From positions 372,001 to 436,000 of the forward strand of contig CBDANW010000003.1 in the NCBI GenBank assembly GCA_965197825.1: a DNA stretch of 64,000 nt, written 5' to 3'. This DNA comes from CBDANW01 sp965197825 (GTDB lineage Bacteria > Acidobacteriota > Vicinamibacteria > Marinacidobacterales > DATDRI01). Under the pieces are notes generated by a model. It saw nothing but the letters and a program-made list of their open reading frames with translations. It ran no database searches and was not told the DNA's origin. Position 1 is the stretch's first letter. Every line of letters begins with the position of its first letter. The position numbers and the translations under genes are program-made. Of this stretch, positions 1 to 8,866 are shown piece by piece.

Positions 1-1
1 A

Positions 2-1150
2 GCCGCGGAAGAGGCGTCGAGTGTCGCCGCCCTACGGGAGCGCGTCCAAGCGGTCGGGGTTGATGTCGAGCGACTGCAAGAAGGTGTGAATGAGCTTCAA
101 GCCCGGGTGGAAGCGGGAGGCAAGGAGCAGGCCGGGCTCGTCGGCCGACGCTCCGATGTCGAGGAGGCGCTCGCCGCGGCCGAGACCGAGCTCAGCCAGT
201 CGCTGTCCCAAAGGGACGAGCTCCGCGAAACCTTGGTCCGGCTTGAGGGCGCGACCGGCCGGGTTCGCGAGCGCATCGCGGCAACCGAAGAGGCGCTGAA
301 GCTTCGTCGCAAGGAGCTGGAATCCACGCGAGAGAAGCGCTCCAACCAGGAGATCGTGTTGGCGCGAGAGGAATCGGAGATGAATCATCTCCGGCAGAGT
401 TTCTCGGAGTCGCACGAGATCTCGATCGCTGACGCGGCCGCGCTTCTGAGCCCAGCCGATCTCGCTCGGGACGAGGAGGCCCTTGCGGAAGAGCTTTCCG
501 AGCTCAAGCGCAAACTGGATTCCATCGGCCCCGTGAATCCCATGGCCGACGAGGAGTTTCAAGAGCTCGAAACCCGGTATGAGTTCCTGGTGGCGCAGCG
601 TCAGGACTTGCTGGACTCCGTCGTTTCCACCGAAAAGGCGATCCAGAGGATCGATACGACTTCGAGACAGAAGTTCTTGGAGGCGCTTTCAGGGATCAAC
701 CAGCATTTTCAGGCGACCTTCAAACAGCTTTTCGGCGGCGGTCGGGCGGGGATGCGGCTCATCGACGAGCAGGATGTCCTGGAGAGCGGCATCGATATCA
801 TCGCTCAGCCTCCCGGCAAGAGGCTGCAAAACGTCTTGCTGCTCTCCGGCGGGGAGAAAGCGTTGACGGCGATCGCCATCATGTTTGCCATCTTCCGCTA
901 CAAACCGTCACCGTTTTGCCTGCTGGACGAGGTCGATGCACCGCTCGACGAAGCCAATGTCGGCCGGTTTCTCTTGATGCTGGCCGAGCTCCGTCAGACA
1001 ACCCAGTTCATCGTCATCACGCACAATATCAAGACGATGGAGCACGCCGATCAAATGTACGGGGTGACGATGGAAGAGCCCGGGATCTCCAAGCTCGTTT
1101 CCGTTCGGTTGGAGGAAGGGGCGTCCACTAAAACCGCTTCGCCAAGCTAG
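2..1150 (+). CDS. smc: Chromosome segregation ATPase SMC, C-terminal part
   Basis: The gene is cut by the left edge of the window; 382 residues remain, read in frame from base 2. The first ~170 residues are charged and heptad-like (coiled-coil arm), with an IGPVNPMA segment where the coil returns to the head. The C-terminal ATPase half-head follows: ABC signature LLSGGEKALTAIA near residue 280, Walker B FCLLDEVDAPLDE near 305, then the switch region FIVITHN. These are the hallmarks of SMC proteins, which dimerise and use ATP to organise and segregate the nucleoid. The residual piece ends normally at TAG. MukB and RecN are less likely because the signature and D-loop match SMC. Confidence 0.95.
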   Translation, partial: AAEEASSVAALRERVQAVGVDVERLQEGVNELQARVEAGGKEQAGLVGRRSDVEEALAAAETELSQSLSQRDELRETLVRLEGATGRVRERIAATEEALKLRRKELESTREKRSNQEIVLAREESEMNHLRQSFSESHEISIADAAALLSPADLARDEEALAEELSELKRKLDSIGPVNPMADEEFQELETRYEFLVAQRQDLLDSVVSTEKAIQRIDTTSRQKFLEALSGINQHFQATFKQLFGGGRAGMRLIDEQDVLESGIDIIAQPPGKRLQNVLLLSGGEKALTAIAIMFAIFRYKPSPFCLLDEVDAPLDEANVGRFLLMLAELRQTTQFIVITHNIKTMEHADQMYGVTMEEPGISKLVSVRLEEGASTKTASPS

Positions 1151-1239
1151 GATCCTCGACCTGGTTTTTTGCTTCGTGGATTCCGCCGATTTACTATCCT
1201 ACGATTCGAAAAAACGCTCTTGAGAGGCGTCAGGAGATC

Positions 1240-2346
1240 GTGAAGACTTCGAGGGCAGCTCCGGTCACTCCGGTCAGGGCCATGGTGCTTGCGGCAGGAG
1301 AGGGCAGGCGACTGAGGCCCTTGACGGTGTTCTGGGCGAAACCGGCGATCCCGCTACTGGGCGGATCGCCGATCGAGTGCGCGATGGAGCTTCTCCGCCG
1401 TGCCAACGTGACCGAAGTGGTCGTCAACCTGCATCACAATCCAGAGACCATCGAAGAGACCCTCGCGAGAACGGATTGGGCAAAAGATTTCGCGGTGCAT
1501 TACTCTCGCGAAGCGGAGATTCTCGGCACGGCGGGTGGGTTGAAACAGGCAGAAGATCGGTTTTCCAACGGGACCTTTGTGCTTCTCAACGGAGACACGA
1601 TTGTGGACACCGATGTCGCGGGGCTGATTGAGTGGCATCGAGAGCGCTCGGCGGAGGCAACCTTGTTGCTGCGACCGAAACCCGCGGGCAGTGGCTACAC
1701 GGAGTTCAGCCTGGCCGGGGACGGCCGCATCGTTTCCGTCGGAAAGAAAGGCGAAACTTCTTCGGCGTTTATGTTTGCGGGTCTGTGGGTTCTCGAGCCA
1801 ACCATATTTCAACGTCTGTCGGCTGGTCGTTTCGCACGATTGGAAGTGGATCTCCTTCCCAAGCTCATCCTCGAGGGGACCGCCTTCGGTTTTGTGGCGG
1901 AGTTCCCGTGGTTCGACATTGGGACTCCGGGCAGATACCTGCAAGCTTGTGAAGAAATAGCGCGCCGCGGCATCTTTCGAAGCACGTGGAGGGTGGAGGC
2001 CGTCGAGTCTCTCCAGAATTCTCCGTCGGGCAGCGTGGTGCTCGCCGGACCGAACACCTTCATCGACCCGGAGGCGCGTTTCACCGGTACGACGATCCTG
2101 GGAGCCAACTGCCGTGTGGAACGCGGGGCGCAGCTCAGGGGAGCCGTCCTTTGGGACGGCGTGACGGTGGGGGACTCGGCGCTCGTCCGAGACTCGGTGA
2201 TCGCGAACGGCGTCTCTTTGGCTCCCGCGAGTCACACCGTCGACAAGTTGGTCGCACGGCTCCGACGCGGGCCCCGAGGCGATCGGGCCTTCATCCGGGC
2301 GCGCGAGCTCGCAGGCGACTGTGTGGTTGCCTCCATCAAAAGCTGA
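1240..2346 (+). CDS. Sugar-1-phosphate nucleotidyltransferase (MurU/GDP-mannose pyrophosphorylase type)
   Basis: The N-terminal nucleotidyltransferase motif LAAGEGRRLRPLT lies near residues 17-29, followed by GGSPIE and the metal-binding LLNGDTIVDTD region. The last ~110 residues carry hexapeptide-like repeats typical of a left-handed beta-helix. The family transfers NMP to a sugar-1-phosphate. The start is GTG, and the stop overlaps the next start (TGATG). Its partner is an aminoglycoside-phosphotransferase-fold kinase. The same pair occurs as MurU/AmgK, which recycle cell-wall MurNAc to UDP-MurNAc, so that role is inferred from context. At 368 aa it is longer than plain MurU (~220 aa) because of the beta-helix tail, so the sugar is uncertain. 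Confidence 0.82.
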   Translation: MKTSRAAPVTPVRAMVLAAGEGRRLRPLTVFWAKPAIPLLGGSPIECAMELLRRANVTEVVVNLHHNPETIEETLARTDWAKDFAVHYSREAEILGTAGGLKQAEDRFSNGTFVLLNGDTIVDTDVAGLIEWHRERSAEATLLLRPKPAGSGYTEFSLAGDGRIVSVGKKGETSSAFMFAGLWVLEPTIFQRLSAGRFARLEVDLLPKLILEGTAFGFVAEFPWFDIGTPGRYLQACEEIARRGIFRSTWRVEAVESLQNSPSGSVVLAGPNTFIDPEARFTGTTILGANCRVERGAQLRGAVLWDGVTVGDSALVRDSVIANGVSLAPASHTVDKLVARLRRGPRGDRAFIRARELAGDCVVASIKS

Positions 2347-3422
2347 TGCCGCAAGCGCGACCGCCGGAGGAGCTGGATCCAGATAGACTGGGAAAGGACC
2401 CTCTCGACGCACGGATCGTCCGCTATTTGGAGCGCCGCTCCGGCGAAGGCCTTCGCGTTCGTTCGGTGCAACCGCTGGCCGGTGATGCATCGACCCGACG
2501 ATACTACCGCGTGGTGTTGTCGGAGGGGACCGAAGCAACGAGCTTGGTGCTGGCGCTGATGCCGGAGCCTTTCGAACCGGAGCGAGAGTCCTTCCTGAAC
2601 GTCGCACGATTGTTCGCGGAGATTCCGGTTCGCATTCCGACCATTCATGACGTGTCGGGGCCGGAAGGGATTCTGCTTCTGGAAGACTGTGGAGACGAGC
2701 TCTTGCAGAGGCTGGTGGAGCAAGCCGACGGGGAAACTGGGAGCGACGTCTCCGACCTCTACGACGTCTATGTCAGTGCGCTTGAGATTCTCGCGCGCAT
2801 TCAAAGTCGGGGAGCGGAGCTCGAGAGTCCGAGTTACCTCCCTTACGGCATCGCGTTCGACGAGGAAAAACTTTCTTGGGAGCTTGCGTATTTCAGTAGA
2901 CACTTCCTTACGGGCTTCCGTCGGGTGTCGCTTGCGGCTTCGGAAAAAGGTTCTCTTCACGATTCGTTTTCTCGTATCGCCGGCGAGGTCGCGGGTCTTC
3001 CCCGCGTGCTTTGTCACCGGGACTACCATTCCCGTAACGTCATGGTCGCGGGCGGTGAGCTCGTCGTGCTCGACTTCCAGGACGCGCGCATGGGACCGGT
3101 AAGCTATGATCTAGTTTCTCTGCTCCGGGACTCCTACGTGGGTCTGGACGCCGATTTCGTGGAGGAGATGGCGGCCCAGTTCTGTAGCGTTTCGAGCGAC
3201 GTGAGCCTACGGAGCCTTCAAGACGAGTTCGACCTCGTGGCGTTGCAGCGGAATCTCAAGGCGTTGGGAACCTTTGGCTATCAGTGCTCGGTTCGGCGCA
3301 AGAATGTTTACGAACGGTATGTTCCCCGGACGTTGGAGCTTGTGCGTGCGAACTTGTCGCGGAATCCGCGTTGGGACGGCTTGAGGAGGACGCTCGGCCG
3401 TCACGTGCCGGAACTAGCATGA
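2346..3422 (+). CDS. Aminoglycoside phosphotransferase-fold sugar kinase, AmgK-like
   Basis: A 358-aa APH-fold kinase. It shows LAGDASTRRYYRV near the N-terminus (nucleotide-binding strand), the Brenner catalytic motif HRDYHSRNV (Asp near residue 226) and the metal-binding LDFQDARMGPVSYD near 241-254. AmgK proteins carry the same GDAS(T)RRYYR and DFQDA signatures and phosphorylate MurNAc or GlcNAc at the anomeric carbon. The ATG overlaps the stop of the nucleotidyltransferase by one base, so translation is coupled and the two steps (1-phosphorylation, then nucleotidyl transfer) sit together. An in-frame extension further upstream exists but runs inside the preceding gene and is rejected. The substrate is inferred, not seen. 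Confidence 0.85.
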   Translation: MPQARPPEELDPDRLGKDPLDARIVRYLERRSGEGLRVRSVQPLAGDASTRRYYRVVLSEGTEATSLVLALMPEPFEPERESFLNVARLFAEIPVRIPTIHDVSGPEGILLLEDCGDELLQRLVEQADGETGSDVSDLYDVYVSALEILARIQSRGAELESPSYLPYGIAFDEEKLSWELAYFSRHFLTGFRRVSLAASEKGSLHDSFSRIAGEVAGLPRVLCHRDYHSRNVMVAGGELVVLDFQDARMGPVSYDLVSLLRDSYVGLDADFVEEMAAQFCSVSSDVSLRSLQDEFDLVALQRNLKALGTFGYQCSVRRKNVYERYVPRTLELVRANLSRNPRWDGLRRTLGRHVPELA

Positions 3423-3579
3423 AGGAGTCCTCAGCCCGCCCGCAGGCGCGAAGTCGCCGGAGGGCGAGCCGTGGGGGTGTCCACCTTCGTCCAGATTCCG
3501 AACGAAGAGAACTTCGACGGACCAGCCGAAGCTTCCAGCGAAGGCTGGGGGCCCCGCGGCATTGAAAGGAGTCCTCAAC

Positions 3580-4878
3580 ATGAGCTCGACCGCAGTCTAC
3601 ATTGCCGATATCGCCGACCATGATGGGGAGGAGATCAGCATCAGGGGCTGGCTGGTCAGGCGCCGCTCCAGCGGAAAAGTGCAATTCTTGATCCTGCGCG
3701 ACGGCTCGGGCGTCGTCCAGGCGGTTTTTTCGAGGGCCGAGGTTTCCCCCGACCAGTGGGAGCGGGCTTTGGAGCTGACCGCGGAGAGCTCGCTCGTGCT
3801 TCGAGGAAAGGTACGGAAGGACGAGCGCGCCCCCGGTGGATACGAACTGGATGCCATCGAGCTTTCGATCATCCAGCTCGCGCCCGAGTACCCGATCGGT
3901 CCCAAGGAGCATGGCGTCGCATTCCTTCTCGATCATCGTCATCTTTGGCTTCGCTCCCGGCGTCAGCACGCCATCTTGAGGATTCGTCACGAGGTCATCT
4001 CCTCCTGTCACAAGTTCTTCGACGAGCGGGGTTTCATCCTGGCCGACACTCCGATATTCACGCCCAACGCCTGCGAGGGGACGACGACTCTTTTCGAGAC
4101 GGATTACTTTGGAGACAAAGCGTACCTGACCCAGAGCGGTCAGCTCTATAACGAGGCGGTGGCGATGTCCGTAGGGCGCACTTACTGCTTCGGTCCCACG
4201 TTCCGGGCCGAGAAGTCCAAGACCCGGCGCCACCTCACCGAATTCTGGATGGTGGAGCCCGAAGTAGCCTTTGCGTCCCTGAACGACATCATCACTCTCG
4301 CGGAAAATCTCATCTGTTTCGTGATTGAATCGGTTCTCGAGAAGCGCCGCGCGGAGCTCGAAACGCTGGAGAGAGATGTGACTCTCCTCGAGGAAGTAAA
4401 AAAGCCGTTCCCCCGCCTGACGTACGATCAGGCGCTCGATTTGCTGAGGGAGAAGGGTAATGCCATCGAGTGGGGGGGCGATTTTGGCGCGCAAGACGAG
4501 GAGGTCTTGTCCACGTCCCACCGATGTCCTGTCATCATCACGCACTATCCAAGTGCGGTGAAGGCTTTTTACATGGCTCCCGATGCCGAGCGGCCGGAAA
4601 CTGCTCTTTGCGTCGACATCCTCGCACCCGAAGGCTTTGGCGAAATTGTCGGCGGCGGGCAACGCGTTCACGATCTCGAGCTCCTGCGTATGCGAATCGC
4701 GGAGCAAGAATTGCCCGAGGAAGACTTCTCTTGGTATCTGGATCTGCGTCGCTATGGAAGCGTTCCCCACTCCGGTTTCGGGATGGGCATCGAACGGGTG
4801 GTATCGTGGATCTGCAAGCTGGACCACCTCCGGGAAGCGATCCCCTTTCCCCGCATGCTCAATCGGCTCGCGCCCTAG
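3580..4878 (+). CDS. asnS: Asparaginyl-tRNA synthetase
   Basis: A class IIb aminoacyl-tRNA synthetase of 432 aa, the usual size. The N-terminal OB fold (residues ~10-100, IRGWLVRRRSSGKVQFLILRD) binds the anticodon. The catalytic core has motif 2 (FRAEKSKTRRHLTEFWMVEPE region) and motif 3 (GFGMGIERVV). TRRHLTEFWMVEPE and the lack of an AspRS GAD insert favour AsnRS over AspRS. It charges tRNA-Asn in the cytoplasm. The ATG is chosen because AAAGGAG sits about nine bases upstream; a TTG 18 bases earlier has no such site. The TAG stop is also the first three bases (TA + G) of a palindromic element. Confidence 0.95.
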   Translation: MSSTAVYIADIADHDGEEISIRGWLVRRRSSGKVQFLILRDGSGVVQAVFSRAEVSPDQWERALELTAESSLVLRGKVRKDERAPGGYELDAIELSIIQLAPEYPIGPKEHGVAFLLDHRHLWLRSRRQHAILRIRHEVISSCHKFFDERGFILADTPIFTPNACEGTTTLFETDYFGDKAYLTQSGQLYNEAVAMSVGRTYCFGPTFRAEKSKTRRHLTEFWMVEPEVAFASLNDIITLAENLICFVIESVLEKRRAELETLERDVTLLEEVKKPFPRLTYDQALDLLREKGNAIEWGGDFGAQDEEVLSTSHRCPVIITHYPSAVKAFYMAPDAERPETALCVDILAPEGFGEIVGGGQRVHDLELLRMRIAEQELPEEDFSWYLDLRRYGSVPHSGFGMGIERVVSWICKLDHLREAIPFPRMLNRLAP

Positions 4879-5036
4879 TGTCCTGTCTCAGTAATTCGTC
4901 ACATAAATCTCGGTCCCTTTTGCGCGCTGGCTTCGTTGCGCCTCCTCGAAATATCCAGATATGACTTCGTCGGCACGCCTCGCCAGCACACAAAATGCCC
5001 TCGAGCTTTATGCAACGAACTACTGGGACAGGACAC
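4878..5036. repeat. Palindromic TA-bounded element (MITE-like), copy 1
   Basis: A 159-bp imperfect palindrome. The left arm GTGTCCTGTCTCAGTA(A)TTCGT pairs with the right end, whose reverse complement is GTGTCCTGTCCCAGTAGTTCGT (two mismatches in 22). The left boundary is the TA of the asnS stop TAG; the right flank is TG instead of TA. A nested core at about 4927-4986 (CTGGC...ATATCCAGATAT...GCCAG) is shared with the element after nrdR. There is no ORF. Probably a non-autonomous element; origin inferred. Confidence 0.8.
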
Positions 5037-5062
5037 TGGCATCCGCCAACAACAACATGGGT

Positions 5063-5091
5063 TTGTCACGACCCCGGATTTCGGCTAGTCT
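5063..5091 (+). promoter_or_regulatory. Predicted sigma-70 promoter for rimO
   Basis: TTGTCA, a 17-bp spacer and TAGTCT lie just outside the palindromic element and end 12 bp before the rimO ATG. Four of six -10 positions and five of six -35 positions match consensus. The leader would be only a few bases long, which fits the absence of a clear ribosome-binding site before rimO. Confidence 0.5.
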
Positions 5092-5103
5092 CGGAAACTA
5101 CCC

Positions 5104-6504
5104 ATGAAAAAGGTCGGTTTCGTGAGCTTGGGCTGCCCCAAGAACCTCGTCGATACGGAAGTCATGCTGGGACAGCTCACTCGCGCGGGATACGAAACAA
5201 CGTCAGAACCGGCAGAAGCGGACCTGCTCGTGGTCAACACTTGCGGCTTCATCGACCGAGCCAAGCAGGAGAGCGTCGAAACGATCCTGGAGATGGCTCG
5301 ATACAAGAAGGAAGGCCGATGCCAACGCCTGATTGTCTCGGGATGCCTGGCACAGCGTTATGCCGATGAGCTAGCGCGCGAGATCCCCGAAGTGGATGCG
5401 GTGATCGGTTTGGACCAACTGGAGTCCATCGTCTCGACCGCCGAGACCGACGACCGCCAGATCGCCTCGCTCCAGGCGGATGGATCGGTTGTTTACCTCT
5501 ACGATCACCTGGCGCCGCGGGAGCTCACTACTCCTAGCCCGTTTGCTTACGTGAAGATCTCGGAAGGCTGTGATTATCCGTGTACGTTCTGCATCATTCC
5601 GAAAATCAGGGGCCACTATCGGAGCAGAACCGCGGAGTCGGTTCTCGCCGAGGCCGAGGCCCTCGCGCGCCAAGGGGTCAAGGAGCTCATCCTTATTGCC
5701 CAGGATACGACCCGCTACGGAGCGGAGCTCGACGAAAACGGCGTAAGCCTGGCGCGGCTACTTCGTCGCCTGGTCAAGGTGGAAGAGTTGGAATGGATTC
5801 GATTCCTTTATGCCTACCCGACTACGGTAAGCGACGAGCTGCTCGAGGTCATGGCCGATGAGCCGCGCGTGTGTTCTTATCTCGACATCCCACTCCAGCA
5901 CGCCAGCGATCGCATTCTCAAGGCCATGAAGCGCCCGGGAACCGGCGCCAGTAACCACGCGCTGGTCGAGCGGATTCGCCGGGCCGTGCCCCGGGTTTCG
6001 CTGAGAAGCTCCTTTATCGTGGGTTTTCCAGGGGAAACGAGCTCAGACTTCGAGGAGCTCATGGCCTTTTGTCGAGAGGTCGAGTTCGACCACGTCGGAG
6101 TCTTTACTTACTCGAACGAGAAGAATACAGAGGCGTACGTACCGACCGAAACTACCTCTGCGGCGGAGAAACGAAGGAGACGACGCCTGCTGATGCAGCA
6201 GCAGTCCGGTATCTCTCTCGCCAGGAACCGGCGGCTGGTGGGCAGCCAGCAGAGGGTATTGGTGGAGGGTGTGTCTTCCGAGACCGATCTCCTCCTGCGG
6301 GGTAGAACAGAAGGTCAGGCTCCGGAAATCGATGGCGGGGTCTTGATTAATGAGGGTACCGCGGAACGCGGTACGTTCGTGAACGTCGAAATAACCGAGG
6401 CCCATCCCTATGATTTGGTGGGACGCATCGTTTCCGGGCCGGTCGAAGCAGATGCGCGCGAGGGGGCGCTGCTCGCGGCGAGCGACCCAGGCTCGACGGA
6501 CTAA
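5104..6504 (+). CDS. rimO: Ribosomal protein S12 methylthiotransferase
   Basis: A radical-SAM methylthiotransferase of 466 aa. The N-terminal UPF0004 domain begins MKKVGFVSLGCPKN, whose Cys is the first ligand of the auxiliary cluster; NTCGF and SGCLAQRY supply the other two. The radical SAM motif CDYPCTFC lies near residue 156. The C-terminal ~65 residues form a TRAM-like RNA-binding domain. RimO adds a methylthio group to the conserved aspartate of ribosomal protein S12. SLGCPKNLVDTE and the FCIIPKIRGHYRSR stretch fit RimO better than the tRNA enzyme MiaB. No good Shine-Dalgarno is visible, but the conserved N-terminus fixes the ATG. Confidence 0.95.
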   Translation: MKKVGFVSLGCPKNLVDTEVMLGQLTRAGYETTSEPAEADLLVVNTCGFIDRAKQESVETILEMARYKKEGRCQRLIVSGCLAQRYADELAREIPEVDAVIGLDQLESIVSTAETDDRQIASLQADGSVVYLYDHLAPRELTTPSPFAYVKISEGCDYPCTFCIIPKIRGHYRSRTAESVLAEAEALARQGVKELILIAQDTTRYGAELDENGVSLARLLRRLVKVEELEWIRFLYAYPTTVSDELLEVMADEPRVCSYLDIPLQHASDRILKAMKRPGTGASNHALVERIRRAVPRVSLRSSFIVGFPGETSSDFEELMAFCREVEFDHVGVFTYSNEKNTEAYVPTETTSAAEKRRRRRLLMQQQSGISLARNRRLVGSQQRVLVEGVSSETDLLLRGRTEGQAPEIDGGVLINEGTAERGTFVNVEITEAHPYDLVGRIVSGPVEADAREGALLAASDPGSTD

Positions 6505-6512
6505 GCAGGCTC

Positions 6513-6542
6513 TTGATTTGTCCCGGCCGCCTAGACTATAGT
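6513..6542 (+). promoter_or_regulatory. Predicted promoter of the rimP-nusA-infB operon
   Basis: TTGATT, an 18-bp spacer and TATAGT lie immediately after the rimO stop. The predicted start point falls about 15-20 bases before the strong hairpin at 6566, so the hairpin would be at the very 5' end of this transcript rather than only ending rimO transcription. Confidence 0.55.
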
Positions 6543-6565
6543 TGTACACAGTCGAGAGTCCACAG

Positions 6566-6590
6566 AAGTGGGCATTTGCCCACTTTTTTT
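6566..6590 (+). terminator. Hairpin plus T-run; intrinsic terminator or leader attenuator ahead of rimP
   Basis: AAGTGGGC, loop ATTT, GCCCACTT, then further Ts form an 8-bp GC-rich stem with a T-run: a textbook intrinsic terminator. It could end rimO transcription, but it lies downstream of the predicted rimP promoter. Short GTGGGC/GCCCAC hairpins with T-runs are known to me ahead of rimP-nusA operons in other bacteria, so premature termination control of the operon is plausible. Confidence 0.75.
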
Positions 6591-6709
6591 ATGGATTGAG
6601 GCCGCTCGAAGGATCTTTCGAGGGGCTCCCGATGGTACAGCCAGAGGGATGGGGAAGGTCAAATAAGCACTAGGACTGCGCCGTGACGCTTGGAGGCGCA
6701 GGCGCTACC

Positions 6710-6880
6710 GGCCGCCGAATCACGTGGTTGCTTTGACGGGAGCTAGCCAGGCGGATCCGCGGCCACTGTTGGCCGCATGTGGGCCGTTCGAATTAGGTGG
6801 TTGCCTCAAGGGGACCGAGTCAGACGGCGGTGGTTGCTGGGCTGGAGCTAGCCAGGCGGCGATTCGACGGGCGCGTAGCC
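6710..6880. repeat. Intergenic repeat units (GTGGTTGC...GCTAGCCAGGCGG family)
   Basis: GTGGTTGC followed by GAGCTAGCCAGGCGG occurs twice (near 6723-6756 and 6830-6860), with a further GTGGTTGCC near 6797. CGGCCGCC(G)AATCACGTGGTTGCT matches, in reverse complement, the 62-bp tandem units before ftsY. The array runs over the first codons of the longest rimP frame, which argues for a later rimP start. Confidence 0.55.
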
Positions 6881-7438
6881 GCGGCTAGCAGCATCGCGAA
6901 GGTGCCATCGAAGAAGATCGAGGATACGGACGGCCTCTTGGCACAGCTCAGGGAGCTGGCGCAACGGGCAGCTGAGCCCCTTGGTCTAAAGGTTGCTTGG
7001 GTGGAGTTGAAGCGTCACGGAGGGTCGACTCTGTTCCGTGTATTCATCGATCGAGAGTCCGGAGTCGGACTCCAGGATTGTCAGCAAGTCAGCGAGCGCC
7101 TCGGGGTGCTCTTGGACGTGGAAGATCCGATCGAGCCAAGCTATACGCTCGAGGTCAGCTCGCCCGGTCTGGATCGCCCGCTCTGGACCAAGAAAGACTA
7201 CCAGCGGTTCACTGGATGGCTGGCTCGAATCAAGACACGAGAGCAGCTCGACGGGAAGCGCCAATTTCGCGGCCGGCTCGCGGGCGTAGAAGGAGATGCG
7301 GTTATTCTGGAGAACAAGCAGGAGCGAAAGAGCATTCCGTTTCCGGCCATCGAAAGTGCTCGGTTGGAGGTGGAGTTGTTCTCGCCCCCCCCTGACAAGT
7401 CGAAACCGAAGCCGAAGCAGGCGGCAAGACGTAGATAA
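6797..7438 (+). CDS. rimP: Ribosome maturation factor RimP
   Basis: The recognisable RimP region begins near residue 45: an N-terminal alpha/beta domain with VFIDRESGVGLQDCQQVSE and the family motif YTLEVSSPGLDRPL, then a C-terminal Sm-like domain (RGRLAGVEGDAVILE). RimP assists 30S subunit maturation. The 213-aa frame is longer than usual (~150-170 aa), and its first 35 residues fall in intergenic repeat sequence, so the true start may be the GTG at about 6902 or another codon nearby. The stop TAA abuts the nusA ATG. First gene of the nusA-infB operon. Confidence 0.88.
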   Translation: MVASRGPSQTAVVAGLELARRRFDGRVAAASSIAKVPSKKIEDTDGLLAQLRELAQRAAEPLGLKVAWVELKRHGGSTLFRVFIDRESGVGLQDCQQVSERLGVLLDVEDPIEPSYTLEVSSPGLDRPLWTKKDYQRFTGWLARIKTREQLDGKRQFRGRLAGVEGDAVILENKQERKSIPFPAIESARLEVELFSPPPDKSKPKPKQAARRR

Positions 7439-8866
7439 ATGAGCAATCTTCTCTATCAGACGATCGAGCAAATCAGCCGCGAGAAGGGCATCGACCCGGA
7501 TGTGATCATCGGCGCGGTCGAGGACGCGATCGTGACCGCTACCAAGAAGTACTATCGAACCGAAGAAGACCTCCGGGCTAGGTTGAATCGAGAAAGCGGA
7601 AACATCGAAGTGTATTCCCTCAAGACGGTGGTCGACGCGGTGATCGATCCGGAGACCGAGGTCTCTTTGCAAGAAGCTAGGCGCATTCAGCCGGCAGCGG
7701 AGCTCGACCAGGAAGTCGAGGTGCACAAGCCCACTGCCGCGCTCGGGCGCATCGCCGCGCAGACCGCGAAGCAGGTCATTTTTCAGAAAGTACGGGAAGC
7801 GGAGCGAGACAACATCTTCAGCGAGTTCGGCGATCGCATCGCACAACTTCTGATGGGGATCGTGAAGCGCGCCGAAAACGGTGACCTGGTCGTCGATCTG
7901 GGACGTACCGAGGCCGTCCTCCCGCGGCGAGAGCAATCTCGGGCGGAGGTCTTCAACGCCGGGGATAGGATTCGTGTCGTGATTGTCCGCGTCTTGCGGA
8001 CATCTCGGGGGCCGCAGGTCGTGGTGTCCCGGACGGATCCTGCCCTGCTTGCCCGGTTGTTCGAAATGGAAGTCCCCGAGATCTACGAAGGCACCGTGCT
8101 CGTCAAGAACGCGGTGCGGGAGCCGGGTGATCGCGCCAAAGTGGCGGTTTACTCGCGCGACAAGGACGTGGACCCGGTGGGGGTCTGCGTGGGGATCAAG
8201 GGCTCACGGGTCCAGAACATAATCCGTGAGCTGAGAGGCGAGAAGATCGACATCGTGGAGTGGAGCGACGACCCGCACACCTTCGCGATCAATGCGCTCA
8301 ACCCCGCGAAGGTAAGCCGCGTGTCTGTCGTCGACGAAAAAGAGAAAGTCATGGAGGTTATCGTCGAGGACAAGCAGCTCTCTCTGGCTATTGGTAAGAA
8401 AGGGCAAAACGTTCGCCTCGGGGCGAGGCTCATCGGCTGGAGAATCGACATCAAGAGCGAGGAAGAGAAGAAACTGGAAGTGCAGAGCCAGATGGACGCG
8501 ATGTCGGCTACCCATACGCCGCTCGACGCCCTGGGCGGCGTGGGCGAGAAGATGAGACAAAAGCTCGGAGAGCACGGCTTCACGTCCGTCGAGGAGCTCG
8601 CCGCGCTCGAGCCTAAGGCCTTGACGGAGCTTCCCGGCGTCGGTGCCAAGACCGCGGAGAAGATCATTGCTTCGGCCAGGGCTTTGTCGGAGAGCATGTC
8701 CCAATCGTCTCAATCAGTAGAAGCAATCAAGGAAGAGGTGGCGGCGGAGGCTCTTGTCGCGCGAGAGGTTGCCGAAGAGGCTCTTTCTCAGATCGGGGGG
8801 ATCTCCAACGATCGTCAACCGGAGATTACCGAGCCAGAGCCCGATGGGTCGGGAGGTGAGCGCTGA
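7439..8866 (+). CDS. nusA: Transcription termination/antitermination factor NusA
   Basis: A 475-aa NusA. The order is an N-terminal RNA-polymerase-binding domain, an S1 domain (IVKRAENGDLVVDLGRTEAVLP, near 140), then paired KH domains (GVCVGIKGSRVQNI and LAIGKKGQNVRLGARL). A C-terminal helix-hairpin-helix segment (LGGVGEKMRQKL and LPGVGAKTAEKI, residues ~365-420) and an acidic tail follow. It binds elongating polymerase and controls pausing, termination and antitermination. The ATG directly follows the rimP stop. The YlxR gene often found between nusA and infB is absent, and nusA overlaps infB by one base. Confidence 0.96.
   Translation: MSNLLYQTIEQISREKGIDPDVIIGAVEDAIVTATKKYYRTEEDLRARLNRESGNIEVYSLKTVVDAVIDPETEVSLQEARRIQPAAELDQEVEVHKPTAALGRIAAQTAKQVIFQKVREAERDNIFSEFGDRIAQLLMGIVKRAENGDLVVDLGRTEAVLPRREQSRAEVFNAGDRIRVVIVRVLRTSRGPQVVVSRTDPALLARLFEMEVPEIYEGTVLVKNAVREPGDRAKVAVYSRDKDVDPVGVCVGIKGSRVQNIIRELRGEKIDIVEWSDDPHTFAINALNPAKVSRVSVVDEKEKVMEVIVEDKQLSLAIGKKGQNVRLGARLIGWRIDIKSEEEKKLEVQSQMDAMSATHTPLDALGGVGEKMRQKLGEHGFTSVEELAALEPKALTELPGVGAKTAEKIIASARALSESMSQSSQSVEAIKEEVAAEALVAREVAEEALSQIGGISNDRQPEITEPEPDGSGGER

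Noticed and set aside
1354..2607. Long open frame on the - strand opposite the nucleotidyltransferase
   Set aside because: It is a shadow of a GC-rich gene: no family motifs, and the + strand frames carry clear conserved motifs.
3419..3565. 48-codon frame starting in the AmgK-like stop, possible leader peptide before asnS
   Set aside because: Highly basic Arg/Ser composition, no conserved pattern, no Asn run for attenuation and no T-box consensus.
3256..4827. 523-codon open frame on the - strand opposite asnS
   Set aside because: Antisense shadow of AsnRS; composition is typical of codon-bias artefacts and no domain is recognisable.
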